Position numbers and translations under genes: made by a program
Origin: Desulfomonilaceae bacterium
GTDB taxonomy: Bacteria; Desulfobacterota; Desulfomonilia; Desulfomonilales; Desulfomonilaceae
Length of the DNA stretch: 45,018 bases
Direction of reading: 5' to 3'
Assembly: GCA_031082285.1 (NCBI GenBank)
Contig: JAVHLK010000035.1
Coordinates: 1,432-46,449, forward strand
In this document: piece by piece, positions 1 to 9,222 of the stretch
Layout: each line of letters begins with the position of its first letter
How positions within the stretch are numbered: the first letter of the stretch is position 1
The notes under the pieces: generated by a model
The model's input: the letters and a program-made list of their open reading frames with translations, nothing else
The model's database searches: none
Told to the model about the DNA's origin: nothing

Positions 1-25
1 ATGTTTTACTTCAAGAAGTGAAACT

Positions 26-54
26 AACATACCAAGATAAGAATGATTTGTCAA
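26..54 (-). promoter_or_regulatory. Sigma-70 type promoter reading out of the left edge
   Basis: On the minus strand a perfect -35 TTGACA (49-54) is followed by a 17-bp spacer and a -10 TATGTT (26-31). It points leftwards, so it would drive a gene lying just beyond base 1. Seen directly; activity is inferred. Confidence 0.55.
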
Positions 55-185
55 CAACTTTTCTGAGCCGGTCCCAACTGTTCACTCCTGCGGGAACGAA
101 ACTCAACGACCATTGTGTCATGCCGGATCCGGGCTTGAACCGGAGGAACCAACCGATCTCGCTGATTTGGTTGCGCCGGCAGAGA

Positions 186-218
186 GATTGCTTCGCCGCT
201 CCGCTCTTCGCAATGACG
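186..218 (+). repeat. Dispersed palindromic repeat, CEERSxEAI type, copy 1
   Basis: The 33-bp element begins GATTGC and ends GCAATGACG, with ATTGC/GCAAT as terminal inverted arms and a GC-rich centre. Related copies lie at 25539-25569 and, inverted, at 25583-25612. This kind of element is known in many proteobacterial genomes, where it gives spurious ORFs reading CEERSDEAI on one strand and ARSAATKQS on the other; both readings are visible here. Confidence 0.75.
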
Positions 219-355
219 CAGTTGGATCGACGGCCTTCGGCAACCGAACGCGTGCGGCCTGCCCGGACGTGCGTACCCTTCGCCCTCATGGACAGAGGAC
301 TGCGGACGGTCTTCACCGCTTCGCGAGGTCTCACGTGCAAGTGCGCCCAGGGGGC

Positions 356-817
356 CTATTGTCGGGCGAGCCGTGTTGCTCCGGATCCCGCTCGGTACTT
401 GATGAGCCAACCGACCGCGGTCACGTTCAGCACAAGACTGCCGAACTCCAGTGCACGGGTGAGGCCTGATTCGAGGAATCCGGCCTCGGCCAGACGGAGC
501 ACGTGGAACAGCAAGAGGGGGGTGTCGAGCACGAGGAAGACGATGGCTGGTATGACCGCCCATTTCTTCTCATTCCACAGCGCGAGACCCAGGCACAGTG
601 ACGGAAGAAGGGCAATGCCGAAATAGACGGCTTCGACGACTTCCGAATCGGTATAAGGGGGGGGTTCGGTGCCGATCATGTAGAGGTAGCACAAGTACAG
701 GAAACTCTTGAGGTTAAACCAGAGGCCTGCAAACCAGAATGCCAATGGAAAGTCGGGATCGAATCGTCTCTTGGGAAACCAGGAAAACGACCACCATTTT
801 CGTTCGGAAGAACTCAT
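356..817 (-). CDS. Small polytopic membrane protein, unknown function
   Basis: A 153-residue protein with about four hydrophobic segments, roughly: WFAGLWFNLKSFLYLCYLYM, VYFGIALLPSLCLGLALW, WAVIPAIVFLVLDTPLLLF and ALEFGSLVLNVTAVGWLI. The N-terminus is polar (MSSSERKWWSF). The frame opens further upstream to 865, but that would overlap the end of glyA, so the ATG at 817, 14 bp after the glyA stop, is preferred. It is the last gene of the glyA transcript by spacing. I do not recognise the family; a role in the inner membrane is all that can be said. The C-terminal end runs into repeat-like DNA. Confidence 0.6.
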   Translation of the reverse strand: MSSSERKWWSFSWFPKRRFDPDFPLAFWFAGLWFNLKSFLYLCYLYMIGTEPPPYTDSEVVEAVYFGIALLPSLCLGLALWNEKKWAVIPAIVFLVLDTPLLLFHVLRLAEAGFLESGLTRALEFGSLVLNVTAVGWLIKYRAGSGATRLARQ

Positions 818-831
818 AGAATCGTACCGTT

Positions 832-2073
832 TCAGTGTTGGACGTAGAGGGGAAACCGGCTGCACAAATCCGTCACGTCTTTCCCAACTGCGGAGATGAT
901 CCTTTCATCCGTAGGGTTTGTCAAGACTTTGGACATGAAGGAGCCGATGAGGCGCATCTCGTCTTCGCCCATGGAGCGGGTGGTCACGGCTGGAGTTCCG
1001 ATCCGAATGCCCGAGGCCTTGGTCGGCGGCAACGGGTCAAAGGGGATGGAATTCTTGTTCACCGTGATGCAGGCACGTTCGAGAGTTTCCTGTGCCTCCA
1101 TGCCGGTAATTCCCTTGTCGGTGAGATCCACGAGAATGAGATGGTTGTCCGTTCCTCCGGAGACAAGTGTGAATCCTTCTTCCAAGAGAGCGTTTGCCAG
1201 GGCTTTGGCGTTACGGACAACCTGATCCTGATATGAGCGGAATTCGGGCGTTGCGGCCTCGGCCAGTGCGACGGCCTTGGCGGCGATGACGTGCATCAGG
1301 GGTCCTCCCTGCATTCCCGGGAAGATGCAGGAGTCCAGCGCCGGGCCGTACTCTCCTCGGCACAAGACCATCCCTCCTCGGGGGCCCCTGAGGGTCTTGT
1401 GCGTGGTGGTCGTGACAAAGTCCGCATGAGGCACCGGCGAGGGATGCCGGTCGGCCACGATGAGTCCGGCAATGTGGGCCACATCGGTCATAAGTATCGC
1501 GTCGACTTCTCGGGCGATGTCCGCGAAGATATCGTAGTGGATGATCCTGGGGTAGGCACTGGCCCCTGCGATGATCATCCTCGGACGATGCTTCCGGGCA
1601 AGGTCCCTCACTTGATCGTAGTCGATTCTGTGGTCTTCGCTGCGAACGGAATAGGGCACCACATGATAGATCATGCCGGAGAAGTTCTTGGGATGGCCCA
1701 TGGAAAGGTGCCCGCCGTGGCGAAGATCCATTCCCAGGTATGTGTCGCCGGGTTTCATGACCGAGAAGTAGACGGCCATGTTTGCCTGGGTGCCGGAGTG
1801 GGGCTGGACGTTGACGTGATCGGCTCCGAACAGCTGTTGTGCACGCAGGCGAGCCAGGTTCTCAACGACGTCCATGTGGACGCAGCCGCCGTAGTATCGT
1901 CTGCCGGGATAGCCTTCTGCATACTTGTTTGTGAGGACGCTGCCTTGGGCTTCCATAACGGCCCGGGACGCGAAGTTCTCCGAAGCGATCAACTCCAGGC
2001 GTCGTTCCTGGCGCTCCATTTCATCGGCGATAATCCGAAAGACTTGCGGGTCGGTCTGCTCAAGCGGGCTCAT
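832..2073 (-). CDS. glyA: Serine hydroxymethyltransferase
   Basis: PLP enzyme of the cytosol that interconverts serine and glycine with tetrahydrofolate, supplying one-carbon units. The 413-residue length is normal for bacterial GlyA. Visible motifs are the substrate-binding stretch LIASENFAS near residue 28, the PHSGTQAN loop near 91, TDVAHIAGL near 196, and the PLP-lysine motif [14 protein letters not shown] with Lys226. The ATG at 2073 is preceded by AAGGAAAG. It lies 169 bp after fabF in the same direction, the usual end position in the fab-glyA order of Deltaproteobacteria. No frame damage is seen. Confidence 0.97.
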   Translation of the reverse strand: MSPLEQTDPQVFRIIADEMERQERRLELIASENFASRAVMEAQGSVLTNKYAEGYPGRRYYGGCVHMDVVENLARLRAQQLFGADHVNVQPHSGTQANMAVYFSVMKPGDTYLGMDLRHGGHLSMGHPKNFSGMIYHVVPYSVRSEDHRIDYDQVRDLARKHRPRMIIAGASAYPRIIHYDIFADIAREVDAILMTDVAHIAGLIVADRHPSPVPHADFVTTTTHKTLRGPRGGMVLCRGEYGPALDSCIFPGMQGGPLMHVIAAKAVALAEAATPEFRSYQDQVVRNAKALANALLEEGFTLVSGGTDNHLILVDLTDKGITGMEAQETLERACITVNKNSIPFDPLPPTKASGIRIGTPAVTTRSMGEDEMRLIGSFMSKVLTNPTDERIISAVGKDVTDLCSRFPLYVQH

Positions 2074-2242
2074 GACTTTCCTTCATAACGAATAGCGGGG
2101 ACACGTCAGGACTCTCGTCCCGGAACCGTCTTACGGGGGAGTACCCTCCGCAAGGTTCGACGTCGGTGCCGACACAGGTCGGAGTACGGCGCTTCCCATC
2201 TCTCATCAGTGCCGCCGATGTCCTCGCATGACGTTTCATGCG

Positions 2243-3481
<1,239 letters not shown>

Positions 3482-3520
3482 GGCATCCTCCAACGAGTCG
3501 AAAATGCCGGTCCGCCGACT

Positions 3521-3766
3521 TCAGGAAGCTTTCCGGTGGTTCCGAATGAAATTAGCCACATCCTTGACGGTCTGGATCTGTTCGACTTCCTCGTCGGTAA
3601 TCTCCATGCCGAATTCGTCTTCCAGAAGGGCTATCATGTCGTAAATGTCCAAGGATTCCGCCCCCAGATCCTCCACAATCTTCGAATCCAGCTGGATATT
3701 TTCCTTGTTGACGTCAACCAGCACTTCAGCAATCAGATCGACGACTTTCTTTTCGAGATCATCCAT
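3521..3766 (-). CDS. acpP: Acyl carrier protein
   Basis: An 81-residue acidic helical carrier that holds fatty acyl chains on a 4'-phosphopantetheine arm. The attachment site is Ser38 in LGAESLDIYDM; the residue before the serine is Glu rather than the usual Asp, a variant known in some Deltaproteobacteria. The start is clear: GGAGG lies about eight bases before the ATG. It sits between fabG and fabF, the standard order. A 113-bp gap to fabG may hold its own promoter, as acpP is often expressed above its neighbours, but no strong hexamers were identified. Confidence 0.97.
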   Translation of the reverse strand: MDDLEKKVVDLIAEVLVDVNKENIQLDSKIVEDLGAESLDIYDMIALLEDEFGMEITDEEVEQIQTVKDVANFIRNHRKAS

Positions 3767-3879
3767 ATTTGGTTTCCTCCGCGACGTGTTTCGTTTTCCG
3801 CTCCGGTGGGTTCGTTGACGCTCCCGTTCGAGTTTGTCTTATGGTGCCCCCGAACAGGGGGTTCCGGGGAATTTCGGCT

Positions 3880-4647
3880 CTACATGTAAAGCCCGCCGTT
3901 GACTCGTATCACCTGCCCGGTCACATAGCCGGACATGTCCGAACAGAGAAAAAGCACCGCTGCGGCGACATCTTCGGGCAGACCCAACCTGCCCAACGGG
4001 ACGTGATCGACGATGGCGTTCACTTGTTCTTGAGTAAGCCGCTCGCTCATGCCTCCGCTGATGATTCCGGGCGAGACCGCGTTGACAAGGATGTTACGGG
4101 GTGCCAGCTCCCGGGCCAGAGCCCTGGTAAAGCCGATGAGACCTGCTTTGGCGGCCGAATAGTTGGCTTGACCGGCGTTCCCCACCTCGCCCGCGGTTGA
4201 CGCTACGTTGACGATTCTTCCGCTGCGATTCCGAATCATACGTCTGCCTACTGCACGACAGACGTGAAACGTCCCGGTCAGGTTCACCGACAGGACGTCC
4301 TCCCAGTGCTCGTCCTTCATCCTGCCCAACAGTCCGTCTCTCGTGATCCCCGCGTTGTTTACCAGAATGTGGATGGCGTCGCAGTCGTTGAGAATATCCG
4401 TAATCCCTTGATCGACGGCCTCGGAATTCCTTACGTCGAATTGTGCCGTTCTCCCGCTCCCGCCCGCGTCTCGTATCTTCTCGAGGGTTTCCTCCGCCTC
4501 GGCCGATGAACGCGCGTAGTTCACCACGACGAAGGCGCCGGCTCGTGCCAGACAGAGGCAGATCGCTCTGCCCAGTCCTCGCGATCCTCCCGTAACAAGA
4601 GCCGTCTTTCCCTCAAGAGACAGCATGTGGTTCACGTCACGGTTCAT
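3880..4647 (-). CDS. fabG: 3-oxoacyl-[acyl-carrier-protein] reductase
   Basis: NADPH-dependent short-chain dehydrogenase that reduces 3-ketoacyl-ACP during fatty acid elongation. The Rossmann motif TGGSRGLGRAI lies near residues 19-29, NNAG near 97-100, and the catalytic Ser150, Tyr163 and Lys167 are in NVASTAG and ANYSAAKAG. The C-terminus GYVTGQVIRVNGGLYM is typical. The ATG at 4647 overlaps the fabD stop in an ATGA arrangement and has GAGG upstream, giving 255 residues; a second ATG at 4626 would also give a complete enzyme. The frame is open upstream into fabD but that part is a shadow. Confidence 0.95.
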   Translation of the reverse strand: MNRDVNHMLSLEGKTALVTGGSRGLGRAICLCLARAGAFVVVNYARSSAEAEETLEKIRDAGGSGRTAQFDVRNSEAVDQGITDILNDCDAIHILVNNAGITRDGLLGRMKDEHWEDVLSVNLTGTFHVCRAVGRRMIRNRSGRIVNVASTAGEVGNAGQANYSAAKAGLIGFTRALARELAPRNILVNAVSPGIISGGMSERLTQEQVNAIVDHVPLGRLGLPEDVAAAVLFLCSDMSGYVTGQVIRVNGGLYM

Positions 4648-5609
4648 GCGGATTGAGCCTCGAGAGAACCGACGCTTGGGACGTCGGAGATATTGGCTGA
4701 CGGAAGTTGCTTGTCGATCCGCCGAAGCAACCCGGTCAAAACTTTGCCCGGGCCGATCTCGACAAATTTCGTGGGTCCGCTTTCTTTCATGGAAGTCACG
4801 CAATCCTCCCAGAGCACCGGTCGGACCACCTGATCGACGAGATTTCGGCGAATCTCCTGAGGTGAGGCGGGATAGGGCCGTGCATTCAGATTGGCTATGA
4901 CCGGAAACCGGGCCTCTCCGAACGACACGCCTTCGAGGCGGCTGTTCAGTGCGTCCTTTGCAGGCTCCATCAGTGCGGTATGAAAAGCTGATGACACCGG
5001 CAGGAGTACCGCCTTGGTGCGTCTGAGCTTACCGGCTGCTTCCACCACTCTGGTCAGAGCGGTCATTACTCCCGAAACCACCACCTGGTCGGGGGAATTG
5101 AAGTTTGCAGCTTCCAGCACATCGGCACCTCGGGTGCCCTCGATCAACTCCAACACTCGGTCTTTCGTCAGTCCGATGATCGCGGCCATGCCGCAGGTGC
5201 CGGCGGGTTGCGCCTGGTCCATACCCCGGGCTCGAATTCGGATGATGTCCACTGCATCGGCAAAATCGAGAATGCCGGCCGCGCACAAGGCCGAGTACTC
5301 GCCAAGAGAATGTCCTCCGGCAACCACCGGGCAAAGCGCATATCGCTCCTCCAGAATCCCCAGCAGCGCCATGGAATGCACGAAGACCGCAGGCTGCGTG
5401 TGAACCGTACGATTCAGCTCGTCGCCTCGATCGTCGAACATGATCCTCGTAAGCGAATATCCAAGGATATCGTTCGCCCGCTCAAATATTTGTCGCGCTT
5501 TGGAACTTTCCGCGGCGAGGTCGGCTCCCATTCCGGGATACTGCGATCCCTGACCCGGAAACATCAACGCCGCCGATCGAAGGGTCTCTGTGCTGATGGC
5601 GCTGGACAT
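4644..5609 (-). CDS. fabD: Malonyl-CoA:ACP S-malonyltransferase
   Basis: Transfers malonyl from CoA to AcpP to supply the extender unit of fatty acid synthesis. The 321 residues show MFPGQGSQYPGMG near 16-28, the nucleophile motif GHSLGE with Ser101, Arg in IIRIRARGM, and the catalytic His210 in SSAFHTALM. It begins ten bases after the rpmF stop and its own stop overlaps the fabG start, so it is translationally tied to both. The normal neighbours plsX and fabH are not present between rpmF and this gene. Confidence 0.96.
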   Translation of the reverse strand: MSSAISTETLRSAALMFPGQGSQYPGMGADLAAESSKARQIFERANDILGYSLTRIMFDDRGDELNRTVHTQPAVFVHSMALLGILEERYALCPVVAGGHSLGEYSALCAAGILDFADAVDIIRIRARGMDQAQPAGTCGMAAIIGLTKDRVLELIEGTRGADVLEAANFNSPDQVVVSGVMTALTRVVEAAGKLRRTKAVLLPVSSAFHTALMEPAKDALNSRLEGVSFGEARFPVIANLNARPYPASPQEIRRNLVDQVVRPVLWEDCVTSMKESGPTKFVEIGPGKVLTGLLRRIDKQLPSANISDVPSVGSLEAQSA

Positions 5610-5619
5610 GCTTTCCGAC

Positions 5620-5799
5620 TTAAGACTCCGTTTCGATTACCGTTCTGTCCTTGTAAAACCCGCACGAAGGGCAGACTCGATGCGGCAACATCGCTTCAGA
5701 ACACTGGGGGCACCGGCTCAAATTCACCGGCGACAGTTTCTTATGGGTCCGTCGTTTGTCTCTTCTCGTCCGTGAGACCCGCTTTTTTGGTACAGGCAT
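5620..5799 (-). CDS. rpmF: 50S ribosomal protein L32
   Basis: A 59-residue basic protein reading MPVPKKRVSRTRRDKRR at the N-terminus, which is diagnostic for L32. A zinc ribbon follows: CPQC (residues 30-33) and CPSC (43-46). GAGGAT lies about six bases before the ATG. It is followed directly by fabD, and DUF177 is upstream, the conserved yceD-rpmF pairing. The gap to DUF177 is unusually long (302 bp). Confidence 0.95.
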   Translation of the reverse strand: MPVPKKRVSRTRRDKRRTHKKLSPVNLSRCPQCSEAMLPHRVCPSCGFYKDRTVIETES

Positions 5800-6101
5800 C
5801 TGATATCCTCATCTCTTCCCGTAAATCATTCTCCGTGGAAACGGTGCCGCGGTCTTCCGCTCACATTTCGGCGGCCCGGCGGCCTCCGAGCCTCAACTTG
5901 CCGGGGCACCGGGCTCAGCCGTTTCAGTGACACACCAACGGTCGTGGGGTTTGCTGCAATTCCCGTCTCGTTTCCTGTGCGCATCGGGGGCCGGGGCCAT
6001 ATCCATTTCTGAAACGTCTGCCGTTCGTCGCGTTCCCGCACCGACACAAACCAAGTCCTTAGAGTTCCCGAAGATCGGGTTCTCGGCATGAGTCACTCGG
6101 G
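5800..6101. other. 302-bp gap between DUF177 gene and rpmF
   Basis: No gene is supported; the short minus-strand frames have no family resemblance. Just downstream of the DUF177 stop a small stem CCCGA-tct-TCGGG is seen, without a T-run. In most genomes yceD and rpmF are nearly contiguous, so the space may hold an independent rpmF promoter or leader, but no convincing hexamers were found. Confidence 0.5.
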
Positions 6102-6644
6102 TCATCGGCCTGCCCGGTCCTTCAGCTTGGCCAATGCGTGCCACCTGGGATCCGTCTCATGTTCCTCCCGGCACGTACATTGATCGGAACCCTTCAAAGC
6201 CCCACACCGCGGGCACAGTCCGGCGCAATCCTGGGAACAGAGCGGTTTCATCGGCATTTCAAGAAGAAGCTCCTGCGCGAGAAGCGTTCCGAGGTCCAGT
6301 TCAGGCCCTTCGGTCCAGACTTCGTTGGCCCCGGAATCCACGACTTCGTCGTCGCCGGGACTTTCCTTGTCCTTTCGGCGAACGATGACATCCATCTCGA
6401 TTTCATGGTCCGAGTCGAACTCTCTCAAGCATCTGAAGCATGACAGATGCATCCTTGCTTGTATTCGCACCGAGAGAAGAAGGTTTTCTCCGCTCTCGAA
6501 AAGTCTTACGTGACCGCTGAGGCGAGGGGCCATGCGTCCACCTTGCGGCGTTTGGAGGTCGGCGAGCACCGGCGCCGGAACGTCTTCGTCCGAAAAGACG
6601 AGGTCCAAACCCTCTTCAGGTATCTCGTCCATGCGAATCTTCAT
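6102..6644 (-). CDS. DUF177 (YceD) family protein
   Basis: A 180-residue member of the YceD/DUF177 family, conserved next to rpmF and implicated in 23S rRNA or ribosome-related processes in other organisms. The N-terminus MKIRMDEIPEEGLDL is typical, a CFRC pair is near residue 70, and the C-terminal part has the family cysteine pattern CSQDCAGLCPRCG...CTC. It is the first gene of the fab cluster and has a good promoter upstream at 6684-6711. Confidence 0.88.
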   Translation of the reverse strand: MKIRMDEIPEEGLDLVFSDEDVPAPVLADLQTPQGGRMAPRLSGHVRLFESGENLLLSVRIQARMHLSCFRCLREFDSDHEIEMDVIVRRKDKESPGDDEVVDSGANEVWTEGPELDLGTLLAQELLLEMPMKPLCSQDCAGLCPRCGALKGSDQCTCREEHETDPRWHALAKLKDRAGR

Positions 6645-6683
6645 GGCCTGCGACGGACCGTCCCTTCAAGAGTAAACTGCAAG

Positions 6684-6711
6684 AATATAGCTGCTTATTC
6701 GTTCAAGTCAA
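6684..6711 (-). promoter_or_regulatory. Promoter for DUF177-rpmF-fab cluster
   Basis: On the minus strand -35 TTGACT (6706-6711), a 16-bp spacer and -10 TATATT (6684-6689) lie about 40 bp upstream of the DUF177 start. A second -35-like TTGACC is at 6779-6784 with no clear -10. Confidence 0.65.
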
Positions 6712-6789
6712 GCAAAAAAAGTCGGCACGGACACCGCTTCACACAGTCACGGGATTTCATAAACTAGTTTATTTTTTAGGTCAAGCCAA

Positions 6790-6819
6790 TTGACATTTAA
6801 CGGGATAATAGGCTATACT
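6790..6819 (+). promoter_or_regulatory. Promoter for small secreted protein gene
   Basis: Perfect -35 TTGACA (6790-6795), 18-bp spacer, -10 TATACT (6814-6819). It lies about 130 bp upstream of the ATG at 6953, so a leader of around 125 nt is expected. It is back to back with the fab cluster promoter. Confidence 0.7.
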
Positions 6820-6952
6820 ACAGTCCGAGTACCGGCTGCCGAAGAGCGTTCCCCGTGCGAACCTCGAACCCGGGATCTTGCAAGCCCTTCATCGGTTCAT
6901 TCCGTGCACGGCTTCCGGCACATGCCGGACGGACTCACCGGAGGTGACTTTC

Positions 6953-7231
6953 ATGAATGCGATCCGCATAATCTGCGTGACCGGAGTCTTACTGATGCTA
7001 ATCGGCACGGGGGCCGTGGTCTCCGGCCAGATGCTCAATCCGTACCTGCCGCACAATGCCCCGGCAGCCGAACCTCCGGACCCGTACAACATCGATTTTT
7101 GGCCGAAGTCATCGCGGACGTGGTATCACCCTTGTCCGACCTGCGGCATCGTGTCCATGCAGTTCCTTGAGTTGCCGCCGATCTGCGAGCCTTTCCCCGG
7201 TCCTTTTGGAATCCCGGTTCCGGTACCCTAG
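6953..7231 (+). CDS. Small proline-rich secreted protein, unknown
   Basis: A 92-residue protein. The start is set by GGAGGTGA nine bases before the ATG. Residues 1-25 form a signal peptide (MNAIRIICVTGVLLMLIGTG, then AVVSGQ), leaving a mature part of about 65 residues rich in proline and aromatic residues, with CPTC and a third cysteine in PPICEPFPG. The final PVPVP is a proline run. A near-perfect promoter stands upstream. No family is recognised; an envelope role is inferred from the signal peptide. A disulphide between the CPTC cysteines is possible. Confidence 0.7.
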   Translation: MNAIRIICVTGVLLMLIGTGAVVSGQMLNPYLPHNAPAAEPPDPYNIDFWPKSSRTWYHPCPTCGIVSMQFLELPPICEPFPGPFGIPVPVP

Positions 7232-7288
7232 GAAGAAAGAATCTCCGGCGGCACGCGGTCGACAGGGCGAGACCGCGGTTTTCGCGGT

Positions 7289-8395
7289 TCACTCTCGATC
7301 CTGAACCGCGTCATGCTTTCGAAGCCAATCCAGTATGACGGGGTACACCTCCGTCTCCGCGTCCTTCCCGATCAAAAGGTCTATGTGACCGTAGTCTTCC
7401 TTGCACCCCGCGTCTCGCCCGCACGTAACGCATTGACGCTCTCCTTGGTCGTATCCGGGCTGAGAGGCCCCACACACTGAAGCGGGCGGCGCCATCACGT
7501 CTTTCGATCCGCTGATCAGCAGCAGGGGCACCGTGGAGTGCGGAAGGTTTTTCAGGTAGGGCTCACCGTTCTTGTCCGCAGGATACCCCTTTTCCAGGAA
7601 CCAGGCGAGGTCGAGCCACAGTTCACTCGGTATCAGCATGGGAGAACCCACGGCAACGATCCTCTTGGCGACGACCGGGTCTATGTTGGGTGGATGGAAG
7701 AGCCCTTGCACCGCAGGAGGCAGTCGATGAACGATCGGAACGACCAGTTTCGCCATGTATGTCATGGGAGCGAACGGCAAGAGACGCAGAACCCATCGGA
7801 GCCCCATGAGTCCGTCGAAAACGGGCCGAAGGATCTTGGAGAAGTCGGCAGGGGATCCGATGGCCGTGGCTGAGGCGATCCGATGATCGTTCCGACGGGA
7901 AAGGTATGCTTCCGCCAACATTCCTCCCATACTGTGGCCCACCCAGTGCACTGCAGGAGCTCCGGTTCTTTCCAGAACGTAGTCGATGGCCGCGGGTACG
8001 TCGTACTCCAGGTGATCGTCAAAACCCCATGAATGCGGCACGTTGGAGATCCATACGCCGGGCCGGTCCGAGGAGCCGGACCCGCGGAGTTCCAAGGCCC
8101 ATACGTCGCGACCCGCTTTTTTCAGGAACTGGGCCGGCGAGGGGGCTCCCTGAAGATCGAAGCAGTGGAGGTTGCCGCCCAGTCCGTGACACAGTATGAC
8201 CGGGAATCCCGCGGCCTTCTCCGATGGTTGATATCTGTGGACGGCAAGCCGCCGGCCGTCGCTCGTACGAAAGAACCCCGTCTCATCCTGACGGGTGGGA
8301 GCCTGGTGGAACCATGTCCAGAAATAGCAACTCGCCACGAGACCCGCCAAAATCAGGAACGAAGTGAAGAATACGTTCAATAGAGTTTCCAACAT
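7289..8395 (-). CDS. Membrane-anchored alpha/beta hydrolase, lipase-like
   Basis: A 368-residue protein with an N-terminal membrane segment (residues about 5-27) followed by an alpha/beta hydrolase fold. The oxyanion region reads LCHGLGGN near 68-74, the nucleophile elbow is VGHSMGG with Ser154, and the catalytic His is in DYGHIDLLIG near the end, with an Asp in SGSKDVMAPP as the likely third member. The start has GGAGG six bases upstream. It resembles acid-lipase-like hydrolases; the true ester substrate is unknown. A short cysteine-bearing insert (CVTCGRDAGC) precedes the catalytic His. It converges with the small secreted protein gene. Confidence 0.8.
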   Translation of the reverse strand: MLETLLNVFFTSFLILAGLVASCYFWTWFHQAPTRQDETGFFRTSDGRRLAVHRYQPSEKAAGFPVILCHGLGGNLHCFDLQGAPSPAQFLKKAGRDVWALELRGSGSSDRPGVWISNVPHSWGFDDHLEYDVPAAIDYVLERTGAPAVHWVGHSMGGMLAEAYLSRRNDHRIASATAIGSPADFSKILRPVFDGLMGLRWVLRLLPFAPMTYMAKLVVPIVHRLPPAVQGLFHPPNIDPVVAKRIVAVGSPMLIPSELWLDLAWFLEKGYPADKNGEPYLKNLPHSTVPLLLISGSKDVMAPPASVCGASQPGYDQGERQCVTCGRDAGCKEDYGHIDLLIGKDAETEVYPVILDWLRKHDAVQDRE

Positions 8396-8609
8396 GTTTC
8401 CTCCGGCAGTCGGCCCGATTCGTCCAAAAGGATATTTCCCGCGGTCGAAGAATTCAAGAGGTTATCCGGAATCGCACGGCAAGGATGCTCGGATTGTCGG
8501 GTGCGCATCGCGAAGGGCCTCACTGTGGCCCGTTCACCATCCGTTCTCGATACATACGAGATGACGAGGGGGAACCCGTCGAGCGTGCGACGGCATCTTC
8601 ATGGCCGGG

Positions 8610-9065
8610 TTACCCGGCGGGCCACACGAGTCGTACCACCCATAAGGCAATGAGCCCTCCGCAAACCGGCCACACCGCAGCTCCGAGGCCGTTGTTCAGA
8701 CGCACCCAGAAGGGCCGGGAACGCCATAGGCCCACGTACCGAATAGCCCTGTAGGGTATCTGGAACAAGACGATAATGAAAAGGACCGGCCCCATGGGAT
8801 TCCAACGGAAGGCCGCCAGGGGATCGCCGTGCGCAATGCACACAAAACTCCTCGTGAGTCCGCATCCCGGGCACGAAATTCCGAGCACACGGTGACTCAT
8901 GCATACCTCGGGCAAAGCCATCTGTTTTTCCGTGAACGCAATAGGCAAGCTGAGGCCCCCGGAGGCATTCGGCTGAAGGATGAATGAACCTGCGAGTGCG
9001 GCGAGGGCAAGAACGAGCAACAGGATCTCTTCAAAGGCTCGCGTATCTTTGCGGAGGTTTCCCAT
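8610..9065 (-). CDS. DUF2752 family membrane protein
   Basis: A 151-residue inner-membrane protein with three hydrophobic segments (about residues 14-31, 92-106 and 128-147). The family signature CPGCGLTRSF is in the middle, preceded by CMSHRVLGIS. DUF2752 function is not established. There is no ribosome binding site before the ATG at 9065; instead a promoter at 9072-9099 places the transcript start at the ATG itself, suggesting a leaderless message. Confidence 0.82.
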   Translation of the reverse strand: MGNLRKDTRAFEEILLLVLALAALAGSFILQPNASGGLSLPIAFTEKQMALPEVCMSHRVLGISCPGCGLTRSFVCIAHGDPLAAFRWNPMGPVLFIIVLFQIPYRAIRYVGLWRSRPFWVRLNNGLGAAVWPVCGGLIALWVVRLVWPAG

Positions 9066-9071
9066 GGGTCA

Positions 9072-9099
9072 AGAATAGATTCTACTAAACGGTTGTCAA
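9072..9099 (-). promoter_or_regulatory. Promoter giving a leaderless DUF2752 transcript
   Basis: Minus strand -35 TTGACA (9094-9099), 16-bp spacer, -10 TATTCT (9072-9077). Only six bases separate the -10 from the ATG, so transcription should begin at the A of the start codon (9065). Confidence 0.6.
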
Positions 9100-9136
9100 G
9101 TTCTGAGGATACCTCAAGGGTATTTTATTATAATTC

Positions 9137-9165
9137 TTGACAATCTTCACATCCTCTGCTAATTC
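9137..9165 (+). promoter_or_regulatory. Promoter for vWA-OmpA gene
   Basis: Plus strand -35 TTGACA (9137-9142), 17-bp spacer, -10 TAATTC (9160-9165). It is divergent from the promoter at 9072-9099. Between the two lie an inverted pair TTGTCAA (9093-9099) / TTGACAA (9137-9143) and a palindrome TGAGG-ata-CCTCA (9104-9116), so both genes may share control. Confidence 0.55.
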
Positions 9166-9222
9166 CACCCAAATCACCCAGTCTCGCATGCGTGCGGTGA
9201 CTGAAATCGCAGGAGGAAGGTC

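Larger units (their letters stand above)
1..355. other. Intergenic region at left edge with a repeat copy
   Basis: No credible gene is seen here. The open frames on both strands overlap one another, have poor start context and translate a dispersed repeat (the minus frame contains CEERSGEAI, the signature of a widespread intergenic repeat). The stretch holds an outward-facing promoter (26-54) and one repeat copy (186-218). The sequence around 115-140 also looks like interspersed repeat DNA rather than coding sequence. Confidence 0.7.

Noticed and set aside
18-626. Long overlapping open frames on both strands at the left edge
   Set aside because: They translate dispersed repeat DNA (CEERSGEAI and similar) and overlap the end of the membrane protein gene; no family match or ribosome site.
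2074-2242. Glycine riboswitch or small gene before glyA
   Set aside because: Only a modest GGGGAGTACCCTCC hairpin is seen; no riboswitch core and no credible frame.
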